NCBI GenBank assembly: GCA_024760905.1
Contig: CM045731.1
Coordinates: 51,485,001 to 51,549,000 of the forward strand
DNA: 64,000 nt
Origin: Plotosus lineatus
Taxonomy: Eukaryota > Chordata > Actinopteri > Siluriformes > Plotosidae
Direction: 5' to 3'
The notes under the pieces are model-generated. The model was not told where the DNA came from, did no database searches, and worked only from the letters and a program-made list of their open reading frames with translations. Both the position numbers and the translations under genes were made by a program. Below are positions 1 through 13,624 of this stretch, in pieces. The first letter of the stretch is position 1. The number at the start of each line of letters is the position of its first letter.

Positions 1-163
1 ACATTGATGCTTGCATACAGAAGGAAATAAATAGTTTCAGAAAGATATTGATTTTATTTTCAAGAGACAACACTGTATTACATATTTATTTATTATATCA
101 GGGAAGTGAATAGAGAACTTTAAATCATGAAGCTGTGAGATGTGTAAGTAGTGCACATCAGTA

Positions 164-623
164 CAGGGAGCCCTCACTTTCAATGGTTAATTTGGACCGA
201 GGTCTCCCCGCGACCGCCGAATTCCACGAAGTAGAATCAACCCCTCTGACTGACGTATACGTACATGTATATGTGTATATAATATCAATAAATACATATT
301 CAACGCTATAAATGCTTATAATAACAAACATTCAAAAATAATGCATGAGATATAAATAAAATATAAATATACACACGTACAGATGCACGCTCGCACACAC
401 AGATGCACACCTCACATAAAAATGTAAGTAGTTTTCATGGTGGGTTTTTGGGTTGTTTTCTTTGTTTTTGTTTGTTTGTTTGTTTTTTCTTGCATAATTG
501 GCCTTGTTTTTCTGCATTTCCCTCCTATTCTTCCTTAGTTTCCTTATTTTTTAATTAGATGAAAAAAACCACGATGCACTGAAGCCGCATGAATTGAAGC
601 ACGAAGTTGCGAGGGATCCTTGT
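164..623 (-). mobile_element. MITE of the Tigger family (about 460 bp)
   Basis: Left end CAGGGAGCCCTCACTTTCAA and right end GTTGCGAGGGATCCTTG resemble the inverted repeats of the 42856-45576 element. Both ends retain the inner motifs CCACGAAGTAG and GATGCACTGAAGC. The interior is T/G-rich and non-coding. Confidence 0.75.
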
Positions 624-1805
624 ACAAATTTCTGTCCAGCGTTCTCAGTATGAACTCCAATAAGAAAATAATAGTCACATTCCGTACATTTTCACTTAGT
701 TGACTTGGGCCACATGTGTTTTAATTTTCTTGATTTCTGCAAAAATGTTAAAGTTTTGGGGAGCGAAAACAATGGGGAAAATAAGTATCAGTTATTGTAG
801 GGTGAAGTTGTAGCTGTAAATATTTATGAATGGCATTTATGTAAAGGTTATATGGTTCGATTCAGTAAATTGGATTCTTAAAAAGAATCAGATTCTTTAT
901 TTTCTTCCCAGTGAAATATTTCCAGCTATTTTGTCAAATTTAAATATATTCATACTTCATCAAGAATGGTAAATTTCTAACTGAAGAGTCAGAGTCTATG
1001 TTGAAGTGTAAACATGAATATCGAAAAAAATCTGCTAATGTGCAAGTTGGTGGTGTTTCGTTTCCGGAAGCAGAGATTTGATGCAATTACCACGGATCTA
1101 AAAGCTGCATTTAAAGCAAATTGTTTTAGAACTAATTGAAAAACAGAATCTGGATTTTATCCCTCTGTCAGTTTTTTACTGTGTTCATCTCCCTGTGAAA
1201 TTCTCTTTCACAAAATCGACCACAAGTTTTCTCAACAGAACGCTTCTGTAAGATTTGAAAGGGGGAAGGGGAAAAAGAAAGAAAATCAAGCTTGAGAATT
1301 ACGAGTCTGGCATTATGAAGCTCATGTTGTGTTAATGTGAGACGCAGCAATGCGGCGGTGTTAAAGCAGCTCTCTGTTGTACTGTAAACAAACACAAAAG
1401 TATTACGTTACAAGACAAACCGTGATTCTTGGATTACCGTATTATAGCATGATATTAACACTACATTATAGTTAAGATTTATTTGTTTTTCATATGGAAG
1501 AGGTGCGTAACAGTTTTGGTGGCTGTGTTATAAATATTGAGTGATACAGCCATATTTGCATCCTGGATGTGACTATCTTTTTCTTTTTTTTTTTTAACCT
1601 GCTGTAATTCTTGACGTATTAACACTTGGTATAATGAGATTTTTGTAGATTTGCTTTCTTTCAGGAACGTTAATATTACAGTAGGCCACGTAAACATCCC
1701 TCCTCCCTTCCCTACCTCGCTCCTGACGATTGTGTAATATTAGTCCGCTATGTATTTGAGTACATTAGATCAATCAGAAATGTTATATCGAGACAATTTA
1801 TTACC

Positions 1806-1809
<4 letters not shown>

Positions 1810-1866
<57 letters not shown>
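1810..1866. repeat. (TA)n microsatellite
   Basis: About 25 TA units followed by TTATTTATT repeats. Confidence 0.97.
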
Positions 1867-2040
1867 AATATATATTTATTTATTTATTTGTTCCTCCATG
1901 AATGAATCTGATCTCTGGTGATTTATTATTGTATTATTGAGTGTTTTAACAAAAACAGACGAATGAGCAGTAAGCGGTGTGACATGGGGGGGGGGGGGCA
2001 TTTTCCCTTCATCCTGTTGTACTGTAGCCTCCACACACAG

Positions 2041-2042
<2 letters not shown>

Positions 2043-2096
<54 letters not shown>
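2043..2096. repeat. (TA)n microsatellite
   Basis: About 26 uninterrupted TA units, close to a G9-10 run at 1985-1998. Confidence 0.97.
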
Positions 2097-2099
<3 letters not shown>

Positions 2100-2595
2100 A
2101 TGTTACGTAAAAAGATTCCTATGGCTGGATACACATCTCGAAAAAGAACTGCACGGACGGAGAGCGTGGTGAGGGATGAGCAGGGCCACTTGCTGTTAGT
2201 TACAACTCATTATCTTTGAATTCTCTTGGATTGTTTAAGTTAAAAAAGAAAAGAAAGAAAAGGAGGGTCGGGGGGGAAGGCGTGCAGCAGTAGATTACTG
2301 TGCAAACAGATTTCCCCAGAGATGGAACTGTTTGATATTCAGGACACTTTGCTGAAGTCTTTCCTCGTGAAATCCCCCGGACACCCCAACCCTTCCATGC
2401 AATCTAAAATCATGTGCACTGATTACAGCATTCGAAAAGTGGACATGCCAGAGACGGTCAATTTATGTAATCCTGTCATTACCGTCGTCGTACTGTATGT
2501 AACATGAGTCTTATTTCTGCGTCTGCAAGATTTAGCTTTGTGGCATATGCACTGCGCGGACTCGTTCCTGCCAGACTCTCCTGTGATGAAATGGC

Positions 2596-2596
<1 letters not shown>

Positions 2597-2645
<49 letters not shown>
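2597..2645. repeat. (GT)n microsatellite
   Basis: About 24 GT units. Repeats like this create the apparent poly-Cys/Val or poly-His/Thr ORFs on both strands here. Confidence 0.97.
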
Positions 2646-2648
<3 letters not shown>

Positions 2649-3238
2649 GCACTGAAGCTGCATCTGACATGTGTGGGCTTTCCCACCCTCTGTGATTATA
2701 TAACATGTACAAGCCATAGCCAGCAACCTCATTTAAAACAGGTTTTTAGAGGGTTTTTTTTTTCTGAGAATGTAGGAGAGTGGACGCCGTGCACAGGAAC
2801 AACTTTCACTGATTACTGCTAACAAAGCTTAGCATCCTGTTCCAGTCCTGGCTCACACCACACAGTTGAACCCTTCCATTACATTATGAGAGGAGCACAA
2901 GGTTTTTAAAGGCTGCTTTCGTCTATTTTCTAGTCAATAGTGTCGGTGTTTCACGATTTTCTGTTTTGAAATGCCCATTGAACTACTGTGTATAAAGGTC
3001 CTCGCTTATGTTATGTTATGTTATATGTTTAAAAGCTTTGGGTTTGCACTCTCAGATAACGGATTGGTGGTGAGGTTTTAAAAGGAATTACCAGTAACCT
3101 TGTTATTCCATTATGCCTAATGTTTTTTTTATGTAACTTCATTAGCAGTGAAATTGAATTCATCGCTTGCCCAAGTGCAACATACAAATTCGTACCATGT
3201 GTATAGAGTAAAAGACAACAGGGTGTGTGGCTCCAAGA

Positions 3239-3601
3239 CAGGGGTGTCAAACTCATTTTTACTGAGGGTCACATCACTAAATACTAAATAATCTAATCCG
3301 AAAGGACAACCACGAAATCTGCATGGCAAAATAATTAGTTTAGGATATGATTTGTCCTCTTTATTTTTATTAAATTTGCCTTTCTGACAATGTGGGACTG
3401 CAACATGCTCGCTAATCTTTCTTGAATTACACTTGAAATAAGTTCCTTGCCACCGAGTGTATGGATGATGAATTACAGTTCATGGTAATGGTTGAGGCGA
3501 AGAATGTACGATAATCATAAACTTTGAACACACAATGCGGGCCACATAAAATGTGTTTGCAAGCCAGGTTTAGCCTCCGAGCCTTGAGTTTGACACTTGT
3601 G
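3239..3601. mobile_element. hAT-type MITE
   Basis: Ends CAGGGGTGTCAAACTCATTT and TTGAGTTTGACACTTGTG form short inverted repeats. The flanks CTCCAAGA and TTCTAAGG are a degenerate 8-bp duplication. The GTGTCAAACTCA terminus is a common hAT MITE end in vertebrates. Confidence 0.8.
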
Positions 3602-4099
3602 TTCTAAGGGGGAAAATGTCATTAGTGAAGCCTGAAGCTGAGATAATGGACAGAATTTTTAACCATTATGTTCAAAACTGATTATTTTCCATTAACAGCA
3701 TAAAATATTTTATTCCAGTGCTACCACACTAATTCCCATTATTACAACTCTAAGATTGTTTTATAGTCATTTCTGTTGGGACTCATGAGTCATTTTCAAA
3801 TTTATCGAGCATGGATATTGTGGTTGGAGTCGCTAATTTTGAAAACATTTTTGTTTGTTTGTTGCTGTTGCATATTTTCATCAGAAAGCAACAGAAACGT
3901 GCTTTTGCATGTCTGCTTTATAGCTCTGGGTGTTTGCCTCCCAGCTGCTGTGCTTACTGTTTGCCATGCACAGCGTTGAAGTGAGCGTTTGTATTTCTGT
4001 TTGTGCACAGACAACACAGTCCTCCTTTAAATTACAAATAAATTTATTGACAACAAGTAGACATGGCTATACAATCTTGATTTCTGAACACCAGTAATC

Positions 4100-4380
4100 A
4101 CTAGGGTTGGGAATATTCAGAGGTTACGATATGATGTATAATGGTACCAGGGTGCTGACTACATTTGTATTGCAATTCTGTAAATATCAAGATTCAATAT
4201 TAGAATTTTTGTTTGTTGCAATTTAAAAAAAATGTCAACCATGAAAAAATTAAATTTGCTAATTGGAAGAAATAATTCCTTCCTGCCACCCAAAATGCTG
4301 TTCTGCCTCGCTGATATGTGAGTAGTTTCAAGTGCGCCACCTGTAGGATGATAGAGGAACGGCAGTGTTTCACCACTTGG
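4100..4380. repeat. Possible old interspersed repeat
   Basis: AGGGTTGGGAATATTCAGAG is a phrase met in several fish dispersed repeats, and the following sequence is diverged. No ends or duplications are visible, so this is a weak call. Confidence 0.3.
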
Positions 4381-4677
4381 ATTTCAAAACATATAAATTA
4401 AAAATTAATTTTAATCATGTATTTTTTTCTTCTTAATCTCTAGTCATTATATAAGAATGTTTTGTATTTCTATAAATATTGCTAGTTCTGTTGCAATTCG
4501 GAAGTCAACCACAAAACAAGCCATTTTATTTTATTACTTAGAGCAGCTATAAACATCCCATGTTCTCAACAATTTTCTTTTTGCTCTTTGGTCGTCAGTA
4601 AAATTTTAACCACATCGACAATTTGATTTTTCATCCATCCATACACACACTATATGTATGTATGTATGTTATATATA

Positions 4678-5164
4678 CAGTAATCCGTCACTACTTTGTG
4701 CTTCAGTTCCCATGGCTTCAGTGCATTGCGGGTTTTTCAAAAACATTCATCGAAAAATAAAAAAAGGAAATTAAGGAAAAATAGGGAAAAGTTAAGGAAA
4801 TGGTGCAAGACAAGGCCAATTATGCAAAAAAAACAAAAAACAAACCCAAACGAACAAAACCAAAAAAGAACCCAAAACCCCCCAACAAAACTGAAATTTT
4901 TGTGAGGTGCGCATCTGAGTGCATGTGTGCGCATCTGTATGTTTGTGTATTTATATTTTATTTAAATGTTACGGATATTTTTTAATGTTTAATTGTTGTT
5001 ATAAGCATTTATAGCATTGAATATGCATTTTTTGATATTATATACACATAGACATGCACATACATGTTAGTGGGGGGGTGGGTCGATCCTAATTCGCGGA
5101 AATTCGGTGGTCACAGGGGTCTCAGTCCCCATTACCATTAACCGCAAAAAGTGAGGGATTACTG
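4678..5164 (+). mobile_element. MITE of the Tigger family (about 490 bp)
   Basis: Starts CAGTAATCCGTCACTACTTT after TA and ends AAAAAGTGAGGGATTACTG. The internal CAAGGCCAATTATGCAAAAA is shared with the copies at 164-623 and 62961-63350. The right end runs into a TG microsatellite. Confidence 0.8.
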
Positions 5165-5169
5165 TGTGT

Positions 5170-7731
5170 GTGCGTGTGCGTGTGTATAGGCGCTTGAAGT
5201 CGCTATAAATTAATCTGTATCTTTTTCAAAGTTCAACAATGTTGCAAAATAACTATTGTTACTGATACATTTTTTATTATTATTTTTGCTTCCTTCTTTA
5301 TTTTCTTGTGAAATCAGGTGAACTTAATTTCCTGAAGCTGTAACACCATTTACATGCTTCAAACTTAGGATGTCTGACAAAAAATGCAACCTGCCTACCC
5401 AGGATTTCTGCTGATGCTGATGGTTCGTGGCCCCACTGGGTGGCAAGGTAGCAGGATTTTATGACTGATCTGTTCCCACGCATGTCCCGAAATCTTGTGG
5501 TCCATGGAGCAAATTGCTGCTATCGGGGTGCGAAAAAAGCAACCTGTAATTGCCCAATTTATCACCATCATGTATCATTAAGCACAGCTGAAAAAATAAT
5601 AAAAAGAAGATGGCTAATTCCATATTTTGTGCTAATTACCATTTAATGCATTTCCTGTCCCTGTAACTGGTTCCAGAGTGTTGGAAACATTGTCATGGAC
5701 CTCGGTTTGGATTCCGTCATCATCAGATGAGAAAATTTGTACTTTGATCCCAAATACTAACATGTTACATAATTGAAACACAAAAAGCACCAACCGGCTC
5801 GGGTTAGTTCGGCATGGCCTGCTGGATTTGTGAATAGCAGTGAACACCGAAGGTCGTTCCTCTGGTTACTAATTTGCATGGTGAGATCTTATGACTCCCT
5901 TTCTTGGCGGGGCTGATGAGCAGATCCTTTCTAATCTGCTACATTCCCTTTGCTCAGTGAATTGAACAGAGCAGATTAATTGAACAGAGAATACATCAAT
6001 GCGCTAAACAGAGCATTCCTCGCTTATGCATATAAGTCATTTTCCACTACATGCTGCAGGGAAGTTGTATGAAACTAGAACAAACTAATGAACTGTATAA
6101 CAAACTAGTCTATTTATAGCCCTGTTTACATAGCCTGACTCAACTGCACTGTTAGATGTCCCTGTTGTCCCTGTAATGTTTATTCACTGGAGCTTTTTTG
6201 GACTTTTTGAAGCTGAATGAGACAACAATCCTACATTGAAAATCACTGTTGGAGTTTAAATTCTCAAATGTACATTATTTTAAGTGGAGGTCAGCTAAGA
6301 TCATCATAATTAAGCATCACAGATGTACTGTGTTTGGGATCATTTGTGCATGTAAACATAATTGTATAATAATTTCTTAAGCAGAAAGAACATTCTGGTT
6401 TAAAATAATTATCAAATTCCCAAGGATTCATTATTTTAACTTGAGCTGTGCCATTGGAAATAAAATATTGATGTCCGATGAGTTCCTAGTACTGACCTCT
6501 GATGCTTTCATCTTGCTTGTAGATCCCAGATAAACAAGTCCGGTCATGATCCTGGATGAGACACCAGTGTGACGATTGCTTAAGGTATTGATATGTCACT
6601 CAAAACCGTGTTAACACTACACATATGCATTCATTCGGAAAAGTTAGCCTGCAGTTATCGCTTATTATCGGTCGTCTATCAAACATGACTCCAGCAGGTA
6701 GACTTAAGAGTGTTACACCTTCAGTAATCCTACAAATAATCCAATAATCAGGCTTCATTAAAGGCAGACAATCAGCAGCATGTTCAGACTTGATACACTT
6801 TACATCCCATAACGGTGTGGAATCAGGGATAGAGACACTGGATGCAGAGAAATCTTTCTATAAAGTCAAATGGACGTTCCTACTTAACAGGTTAAGTAAA
6901 TTAGATAATGGGGAATTTTTGAACAGCACAACAACCGCAAACCTCTACAAATCTTAGACATAAGCCAAATGTCAAAAAATGGTCCTGTATGACAATGTTA
7001 AAGAATCTTTTAAAAATTCCCAGCTCCAGAATATGATTCCAATGATCCTTAAATTCTTACAAAGTCTTCCTTGTCCAAAGCCCCGCCTCCTGTACCAATT
7101 TCATGAAAATCTGTACCCAAGTTTTTGTGTCATCTTGCTAGGCGGATGTATTCAGAAGAATTCCGCTGTAATTGGTTAAGTGTTTAAACCAGCATGTCTG
7201 ATAATATTGAAACAATTTGACTTGCAAGAAAATAATATGGATTATACAAAACCAAATAAAAATCATATCATTTTATAACAGAATCATAGTACCATAGTAA
7301 TCAGAGCATTACATTATTAATATTGGTATAAAATGATGTTAAGGTCATATAATCGTTTGACACCTCAAATTATACACAATTTATTTAATGAATTTCTGTC
7401 AAAAGTGTATCTTGTGCAGATTATACAAGTATTAGTGCTAACATGGAGCTAAACTTCCCAATAAGATTATCAATGAATTATCTTTGCTTTAACTTGAACA
7501 CAAGTAAGTGATTTCTTTGTATGAGTGGAGACATACCATATGTAGAATTTTATTTTATTTTTTTTAAATATGAACTAGAAAACTGCTTATTTAGTATTTT
7601 TATTATTAACAGTCACTGATGGAATTGGAGTTTTTTTCTGAATCAAAAAGTGGATAATGTGCGCCCCCTAGTGATCAAGTGACCACATGTTTATTTACTT
7701 CAGTAACTGATATGCTTGAAAGATTAATAAG
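5170..7731. other. Intergenic sequence, nothing recognised
   Basis: No transposon ends, coding exons or strong repeats recognised. Confidence 0.55.
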
Positions 7732-7747
7732 TTCAGAGATAAAGAGG

Positions 7748-8089
7748 TCTGTCTGTTTGTCTTCCTTTCGGCTTTTTCCCTTTTACTCAGAGTCGCCACA
7801 GCGAATCATCTGATTCGCACATTTGATTTGGCAGAGGTTTTTTTTTTACGTCGGATGCCCTTCCTGTCACAACCCTTTTTAGCAAGGGACAGAACCACGC
7901 TGACGACTTTGCAGCCTACTCTTTACGAAAGTCAGCAATGGTTCTTTTACATGCCTCTCACCATAGACAGTGAAGAGACATGGCCCGCCTTTGATAACCC
8001 AGTTAGCCGCACTGGGGGGGGGACTCGAACCCCCAACCTTTGGATCAGCGATCCAGCGCCCTATACCACTAGACCACCACTGCCGCCCT
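7748..8089 (-). mobile_element. tRNA-Glu-headed SINE with RTE-LINE-like body, full length
   Basis: Perfect 16-bp target duplication TTCAGAGATAAAGAGG at 7732-7747 and 8090-8105. On the minus strand the head has A box TGGTCTAGTGG and B box GGGTTCGAGTCC-type, then a body, then CGTAAAA / ATGATTCGCTGTGGCGACT and the AAAAGCCGAAAGGAAGA tail. Confidence 0.93.
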
Positions 8090-8105
8090 TTCAGAGATAA
8101 AGAGG

Positions 8106-10194
8106 ATACGTTGCAATTTTGTGAATAAAAAAGTTTATGGCTCTTATTAGAATTGTTCAAATGTTGTGTACATTAAAATAAAGATGGTTTTGCTTCACTA
8201 AAACCGAATAGTTGCCTTTATTACTAATACAATGAAAAATAAATAAATTATTTAAATAAATAAAAAGAAAAAGAAAAAATATTACATGTCGTAGCTCAAA
8301 GTGCTGTGCAGTCAAATTGAATAATGGGGATAAACAGTAATGATAAATTTAATATAAATTAATAAAAATATAACTGGCAAAAATGCAGACTAAAATATGT
8401 GATTTTAAAATTCTAATATATTAGCAATGGTATATTTAGTCAATTAATATGTAATATACATAAATGTAACTAAATTAAACAGTAAATACAATCAGTAGAA
8501 ATGAACAAATACTTCAATTAAAGTAGAATGAACAAAGTAACATGAAACGAAGAATCTATTTCAAATAAATGCAAGGAAGCTTCACTCCCGAGAGAGACAT
8601 TTCCTTACGTTTTTTCCCCTTTTTCAGGGGTCGCCACAGTGAATGATTCGCATGTTTGATTTGGCATAGGTGTTTACGTCGGATGCCTTTCCTGACACAA
8701 GGGACAGAAACACGCTAACGGTTTGCAGCTATTCTTTACGAAAGTCAGCAATGGTTCTTTTTACATGAACCTCACACCATAGAACCATTGCTGACTCCTT
8801 AATACTGCATAAAATCAGTAATAAATTAATCTGCTTAAATAATGCTTGCTCTCAGTTGCAGTAAAGGTCTACCCGATGATGCATTGCAGCCATGTCAGCG
8901 AGGTTATTTCAGAAACTAGCGCCAGTACAAGTCAGGTCTGATCGCAGGACACTGCTGTTGATTTGCATTGCTGTCTAAATGTACTGTTTGTGCTAAAAAA
9001 AAGCCTCATATCTAAAATACATTCTGTGTATTTATTACTTGTGGCCATTGGTGGTTTTCTTGGTCTTAAGAAAGAAAGTGAAGTAAGAAAAAAAACCTCC
9101 CACAAGTCTAGTAGTATATAAGGTCGGTTGTGCCTTAATATTACATATTTTTATCCCTGAAATGTGTATTTGATAATTTCCACAGTATGAACACTGATGG
9201 TTGATATTGTCCATCATATGTATAGCTTGATGCTATCCCATTGGAAGCGTACCTTCTGTATAGATAATATTTCTTTGTGTGTATATGTATCTTGCGAAAG
9301 TACTTTCAGCAACTATACTTGTCATACTCCTTGTAAAAGCATGATATTTGGCTTCTGCCTGGTTCAAGTAATCCAGGATAGGTTGGTTCTCAGTGGTACG
9401 GCCTATTCTCGATTACTTGTGTCATGAGGAAGCTGCTAGCAGCAGAGTATGAAGGCCTTCCTTGCACACTGCTTCGTAACAGGATAAGAGATGTGTTTGT
9501 TCACATAGTGCTCGTTTGTGTGGGAGATGAATGAAGCAGCGAAGTGTAAAGAGAGAGAAGCCCTGCAGCACTAACTCCATTATGCCATCTGTGGTGTACC
9601 AGCTTCTTATAGGAAAAAGATTTGTAGCTTATTGTTGTGAGAAAGAAATGTTTTCTAATCTGTATTTTCTTTACAGCTCTTCTTTTCCACTTGGTTCTCT
9701 TCTTATTGATTCTTTTGATATTTGTTCATCACCAGTTTTCTGTATATCTGGCGTCCTTTAGTATTCCATCAATGCTGTATGTTCTAGCAGGGTGGAGATG
9801 TCTCCTTGGCATTTGCCCTGGATTCCCGATCCTGTGGGCTCCATGAAGAACATCATCGTCGTCATCAAACCCGCTGGTTTTGTGTCAGTAAGTCTGGTGG
9901 GTTGAGGGTAGATGTTCTCCATATGCGACAATGCGAAGTTCTTCATGAAGCACGATGTGCAACATCCTTAAACCGAAACCTAATACAGGCTTTATTTAAG
10001 AATCGTGACCAACTTTAAAAGTAATGACTATAAATATTAGCCCCCTTCAAGTAACTTGTAATGCGGTTCCTATTGGTCCAGGTTTCAGTGCTGTATTGAT
10101 GGAAGTGCATAGACAATGCTGATGCCTGATGATGCCTCCAACCAAGAAGTGCTTTTATTCCATCTAATTAAAAAAAAAAAAAAACTTTTACCTC
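8106..10194. other. Intergenic sequence apart from a SINE at 8600-8795
   Basis: AT-rich, and no exon was recognised. The ORFs at 9531-9846 lack any recognisable domain. Confidence 0.55.
8600..8795 (-). mobile_element. tRNA-Glu/RTE-type SINE, 5'-truncated
   Basis: The tail half of the family (GGGGTCGCCACAGTGAATGA, then TACGTCGGATGCC) is followed by GTCAGCAATGGTTCTTTTTA. The tRNA-like head is missing. An inverted copy of the AACCATTGCTGAC segment closes it at about 8780-8795. Confidence 0.8.
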
Positions 10195-10385
10195 AAAAAG
10201 ATACTCCCCCGCCTGCCACCCACAATCCCATTAGGATCACACGGAGCCTGACGCCTACATTCGACGAAGGCACCATGAACAGTTCACCAGTCCATCACAG
10301 GGCAAACACACACACACACAACCATTCACACCCTTACTGACATCAAGGGTCAATTTGGAACAGCCAGTCGGCCTAATGTGCATAC
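10195..10385 (-). mobile_element. tRNA-derived SINE fragment
   Basis: The central to 3' part only (AGTTCACCAGTCCATCACAG, GGTCAATTTGGAACAGCCAG), interrupted by a (CA)n expansion. Confidence 0.6.
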
Positions 10386-10996
10386 AATTAAACTCTATCA
10401 GAAATGTTTTCTCAGTTTTGATATTTCATTTGCTTTACTCGACATTTACAACCAGCCGTACATTTAGATCTGAGTATACTGTAACTAACAATGTCAGGTC
10501 ATGTGCTGATGTTAATGAATGAAATAAAAATTCAAGCATGTAATGTACTGTGGGTACAGTGTGTTTATTAAAGTGGATTAAAAAAATTTCACTGTCATGT
10601 AAGTAAATCTGGGTTAATATTGAGGTCACACTGGCCTCAATCTTCTTGATTTTGGAGAATCATGATAAAAGTGGGGGGTCTGTGGAATCGAACCAGGATG
10701 ATCTTGCAGAGACTTGGTGGGATTGTGACAAAAAGTTTTGTTGCTATGATTTGATGCCAATCGTGACAGAATAAGCATTGTAGTAGACCTCACCAAAGTG
10801 TAAAAATGCCCCATCGTGGGGGATCTTGATGAACTTGGAAACATGATTTCTTCAAGTTTCATCTCTTAGATGTTCTTTTGGATCCTTTTTATACCCTAAG
10901 TGTTCTTATAAATCGCAGAGATCCACACCTTTTTGAATTGTGGACAGAGTGGCCCCAGTGTAAACTCAGGATATCTGTTGTCAACGGCAATGAAAC

Positions 10997-11085
<89 letters not shown>

Positions 11086-11168
11086 TTCTGAGTAGATCCT
11101 TCCGTAGGAGAGTGCTCAATACTTTTTGGTAGAGCAAATAACAATAAAAATAAGGATATATATATATA

Positions 11169-11213
<45 letters not shown>

Positions 11214-11219
11214 ATATGT

Positions 11220-11273
<54 letters not shown>

Positions 11274-11335
11274 GTGTGTGTATATATATATATATGTGTG
11301 TGTGTGTATACATGTATGTATGTGTATATGTGCGT
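10997..11335. repeat. Compound (TA)n-(GA)n-(TATG)n microsatellite cluster
   Basis: (TA)n to 11052, (GA)n to 11081, then TA/TATG/TG arrays at 11158-11335, directly beside the SINE at 11337. A further array flanks it on the other side, at 11747-11895. Confidence 0.95.
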
Positions 11336-11336
11336 A

Positions 11337-11746
11337 GGCCTCCGTCAGTCCCGAAGGACTATGGCTGCGCTCTGGCCAGTATCCCGACTGGTGATACTCC
11401 CCAGTGCGCAGAGCCTGGGTAGGGAGTAATGAGGGACAGGCTGTTACCCGAGCAGCAGGTCCCCCCCCATCTCGGTGCCACCGGAAGGATCCAATGTAAA
11501 GGCAAGTGCTGATACGACTGGGTTCCAGTGCCGCTGCAGGAGAGAAACTACGGTCAATTTAGAACGGCCAATTAACCTACAGTGCACGTCTTTGGATTGC
11601 GGGGGAAACCGGAGCACCCGGAGGAAACCCGCACAAGCACGGGGAGAACATGCAAACTCCACACAGAAACGCCCAGGCCGGGAATCGAACCCGGGCCTTC
11701 TTGCTGTGAGGCGGACGTGCTAACCACTACGCCACCGTGTCGCAAT
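11337..11746 (-). mobile_element. tRNA-derived SINE (widespread teleost type), full length
   Basis: In SINE sense the head is GGTGGCGTAGTGGTTAGCAC with B box GGGTTCGATTCCCGG, then GAGTTTGCATGTTCTCCCCG and GGTTAATTGGCCGTTC. The distal part (GTCAGTCCCGAAGGACTATG in plus sense) is a separate tail also seen at 12420-12560. Confidence 0.88.
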
Positions 11747-11845
11747 ATGTGTATATAATATATGTGTAATAATTATATGTGTTCATGTGTATGTATGTAT
11801 ATATATATATATACATATATGTGTGTGTGTGTGTATATGTGTGTG

Positions 11846-11895
<50 letters not shown>
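11747..11895. repeat. Compound TA/TG microsatellite
   Basis: TATG, (TG)n and (TA)n tracts. Together with 10997-11335 this suggests the SINE split one large array. Confidence 0.9.
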
Positions 11896-11897
<2 letters not shown>

Positions 11898-12243
11898 CAC
11901 AAAGTAGCCTTCTCTTTCATCTTTAAAGCATCTGCTCATGATTTGATTCAAACCAGGAAGGCATGAGGGTAAATAATTACAGGATGACAAAAAATAATGT
12001 CAACATGAGTATTGCAAAAACAAAATGGCACCCTCTGCCTTATTAGAAGCACACTGATGCATCACTGCCCAGCAAAACTGAGCTCACCTGACCCGCCTCT
12101 GTCATAGTTAAAATATGGAACTATAAACATCTCATTTTAGTTTTATTGTGTCTCTGTGTGTCTTTGTGTACACAAATTTTTCAAGAGAATTTGAGAGATG
12201 TCACCATGCACAATCAAAAATATTAAACAAATGATGAAATAAA

Positions 12244-12562
12244 TGGTGGCGTAGTGGTTAGCACGTTCGCCTCACAGCAAGAAGACGGGTTCGATTCTGG
12301 GCCTGGGTGTTTGCATGTTCTCCCCATGCTCATGTGGGTTTCCTCTGGTTACTCCAGTTTCCTCCCATGGTCCAAAAAACATGCACAGTAGGCTAATTGC
12401 CAGTTATAAATTGCCCGCAGGTTAGCATTGTGTAGAAGGCAATGGCAAACCACTGCACTATCCTTGCCAAGAAAACCTCCATGAAGATGATAATCAAGGC
12501 GTTATCCTTCATGGCAGGTCGCCAAGAGTCGTCCTACGACTCGTAAGGGACCAGACCATATA
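12244..12562 (+). mobile_element. tRNA-derived SINE (same head type)
   Basis: GGTGGCGTAGTGGTTAGCAC, CGCCTCACAGCAAGAAG, GTTTGCATGTTCTCCCC, then the tail AAGGCAATGGCAAACCACTG ending in CGACTCGTAAGGG. Confidence 0.85.
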
Positions 12563-13624
12563 CTAAAACAACTTTAAAAGGGTGACGACCATGTCTCCTT
12601 CAGTGCAGGATTGTTAATTATTCACTTGTCACGAATTCTGGAAACATCTCATGGTATTGTCTGGACGAGACCATGATGTCTTTATAAGTAGACTATCCAG
12701 CTCACGGTGAGCAGAAAAGCAACTCGGAACAAAAATGTCAAACCAAGGTTGTAAAAAGTGGTTGATGTCCTCCTGGGAGCATTGTGCTGCTCAAACATGA
12801 CTGGCTTAATGAGTTGTATGGGTGTTTCTAATAAAATGGCTTATCAGTGTATATTTAGTCTATTTTTCACGCTACGTCCTTTAACAATTAAAACTCTTAT
12901 CATTGCTTTTCGCTCATAAACAAAGGCGTGCTAGCAAATACACAACAGCATGAAATGACAAGTTCCCAAATAATACATCATGCCAAACTAACATTCAGGA
13001 TTAAGCAGACCTGCCCATACTCGACTATTTCAGTTTGAGTCTCAGCCATTACTGCTTCTGAGAACACACTGCATGTAATATTTGGCAACATAAGCCTTGT
13101 GTGAATTTTTCAGCCCAGTGGTGTGTTTACTGCTCTTGGGAATGAATTTCGTTGATCGTAAAACTTGCCAAATATTTTCTAGGAGTGCTAAATTAATTAA
13201 CAATTCAAAGCGGTTTAAAAAAAAAAACAAAAAAAAAAACAGGGGCACACATCACTATTACGTTTGAGCGAGATCTGGCACTTCAACGCTACAGATCTTT
13301 CAATTGTATTGCTACCAAATGTAGTGTATTCATTTGGAGGGGGTTATTCTTTCTTGGATTGAAATTCCAGTCACTAAGGATGAAAACAAAAAAGGGATGT
13401 GATGTGAAAAGAAAATTGACTTCAGCTGTTTAAGATTACTTTGCGAAAACAGCTTGCACAATTTTAACGTTACCACACTACTAATAATCTTGTAACCTTC
13501 CTGGTCAACTCTTTGATCTCTTCGGTCACTAAAGCTTTGGGGTCTCTAGACAATCACCTGCTTTTCTCCTCCCATAACACTAATCTTTTGCTCTTGTTGA
13601 TTCCTCCATTTCTTTCCAGAAAGG

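Larger units (their letters stand above)
624..3238. other. Intergenic sequence, no gene seen
   Basis: AT-rich unique-looking sequence with the microsatellites noted. No exon with splice sites and coding character was found. Short ORFs here are random or repeat-derived. Confidence 0.6.

Noticed and set aside
2423..2822. ORFs with poly-His/Thr or poly-Cys/Val runs around 2500-2800
   Set aside because: They are translations of a (GT)n microsatellite in several frames. Similar artefacts occur at 11116-11422, 20156-20563 (5' part), 22071-22293, 31811-32128 and 63592-63866.
10640..10870. Minus-strand ORF of 78 codons with a phrase like SIPQTPHFYHDSPKS
   Set aside because: No domain and no supporting splice structure. 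The segment may be an old repeat but could not be assigned.
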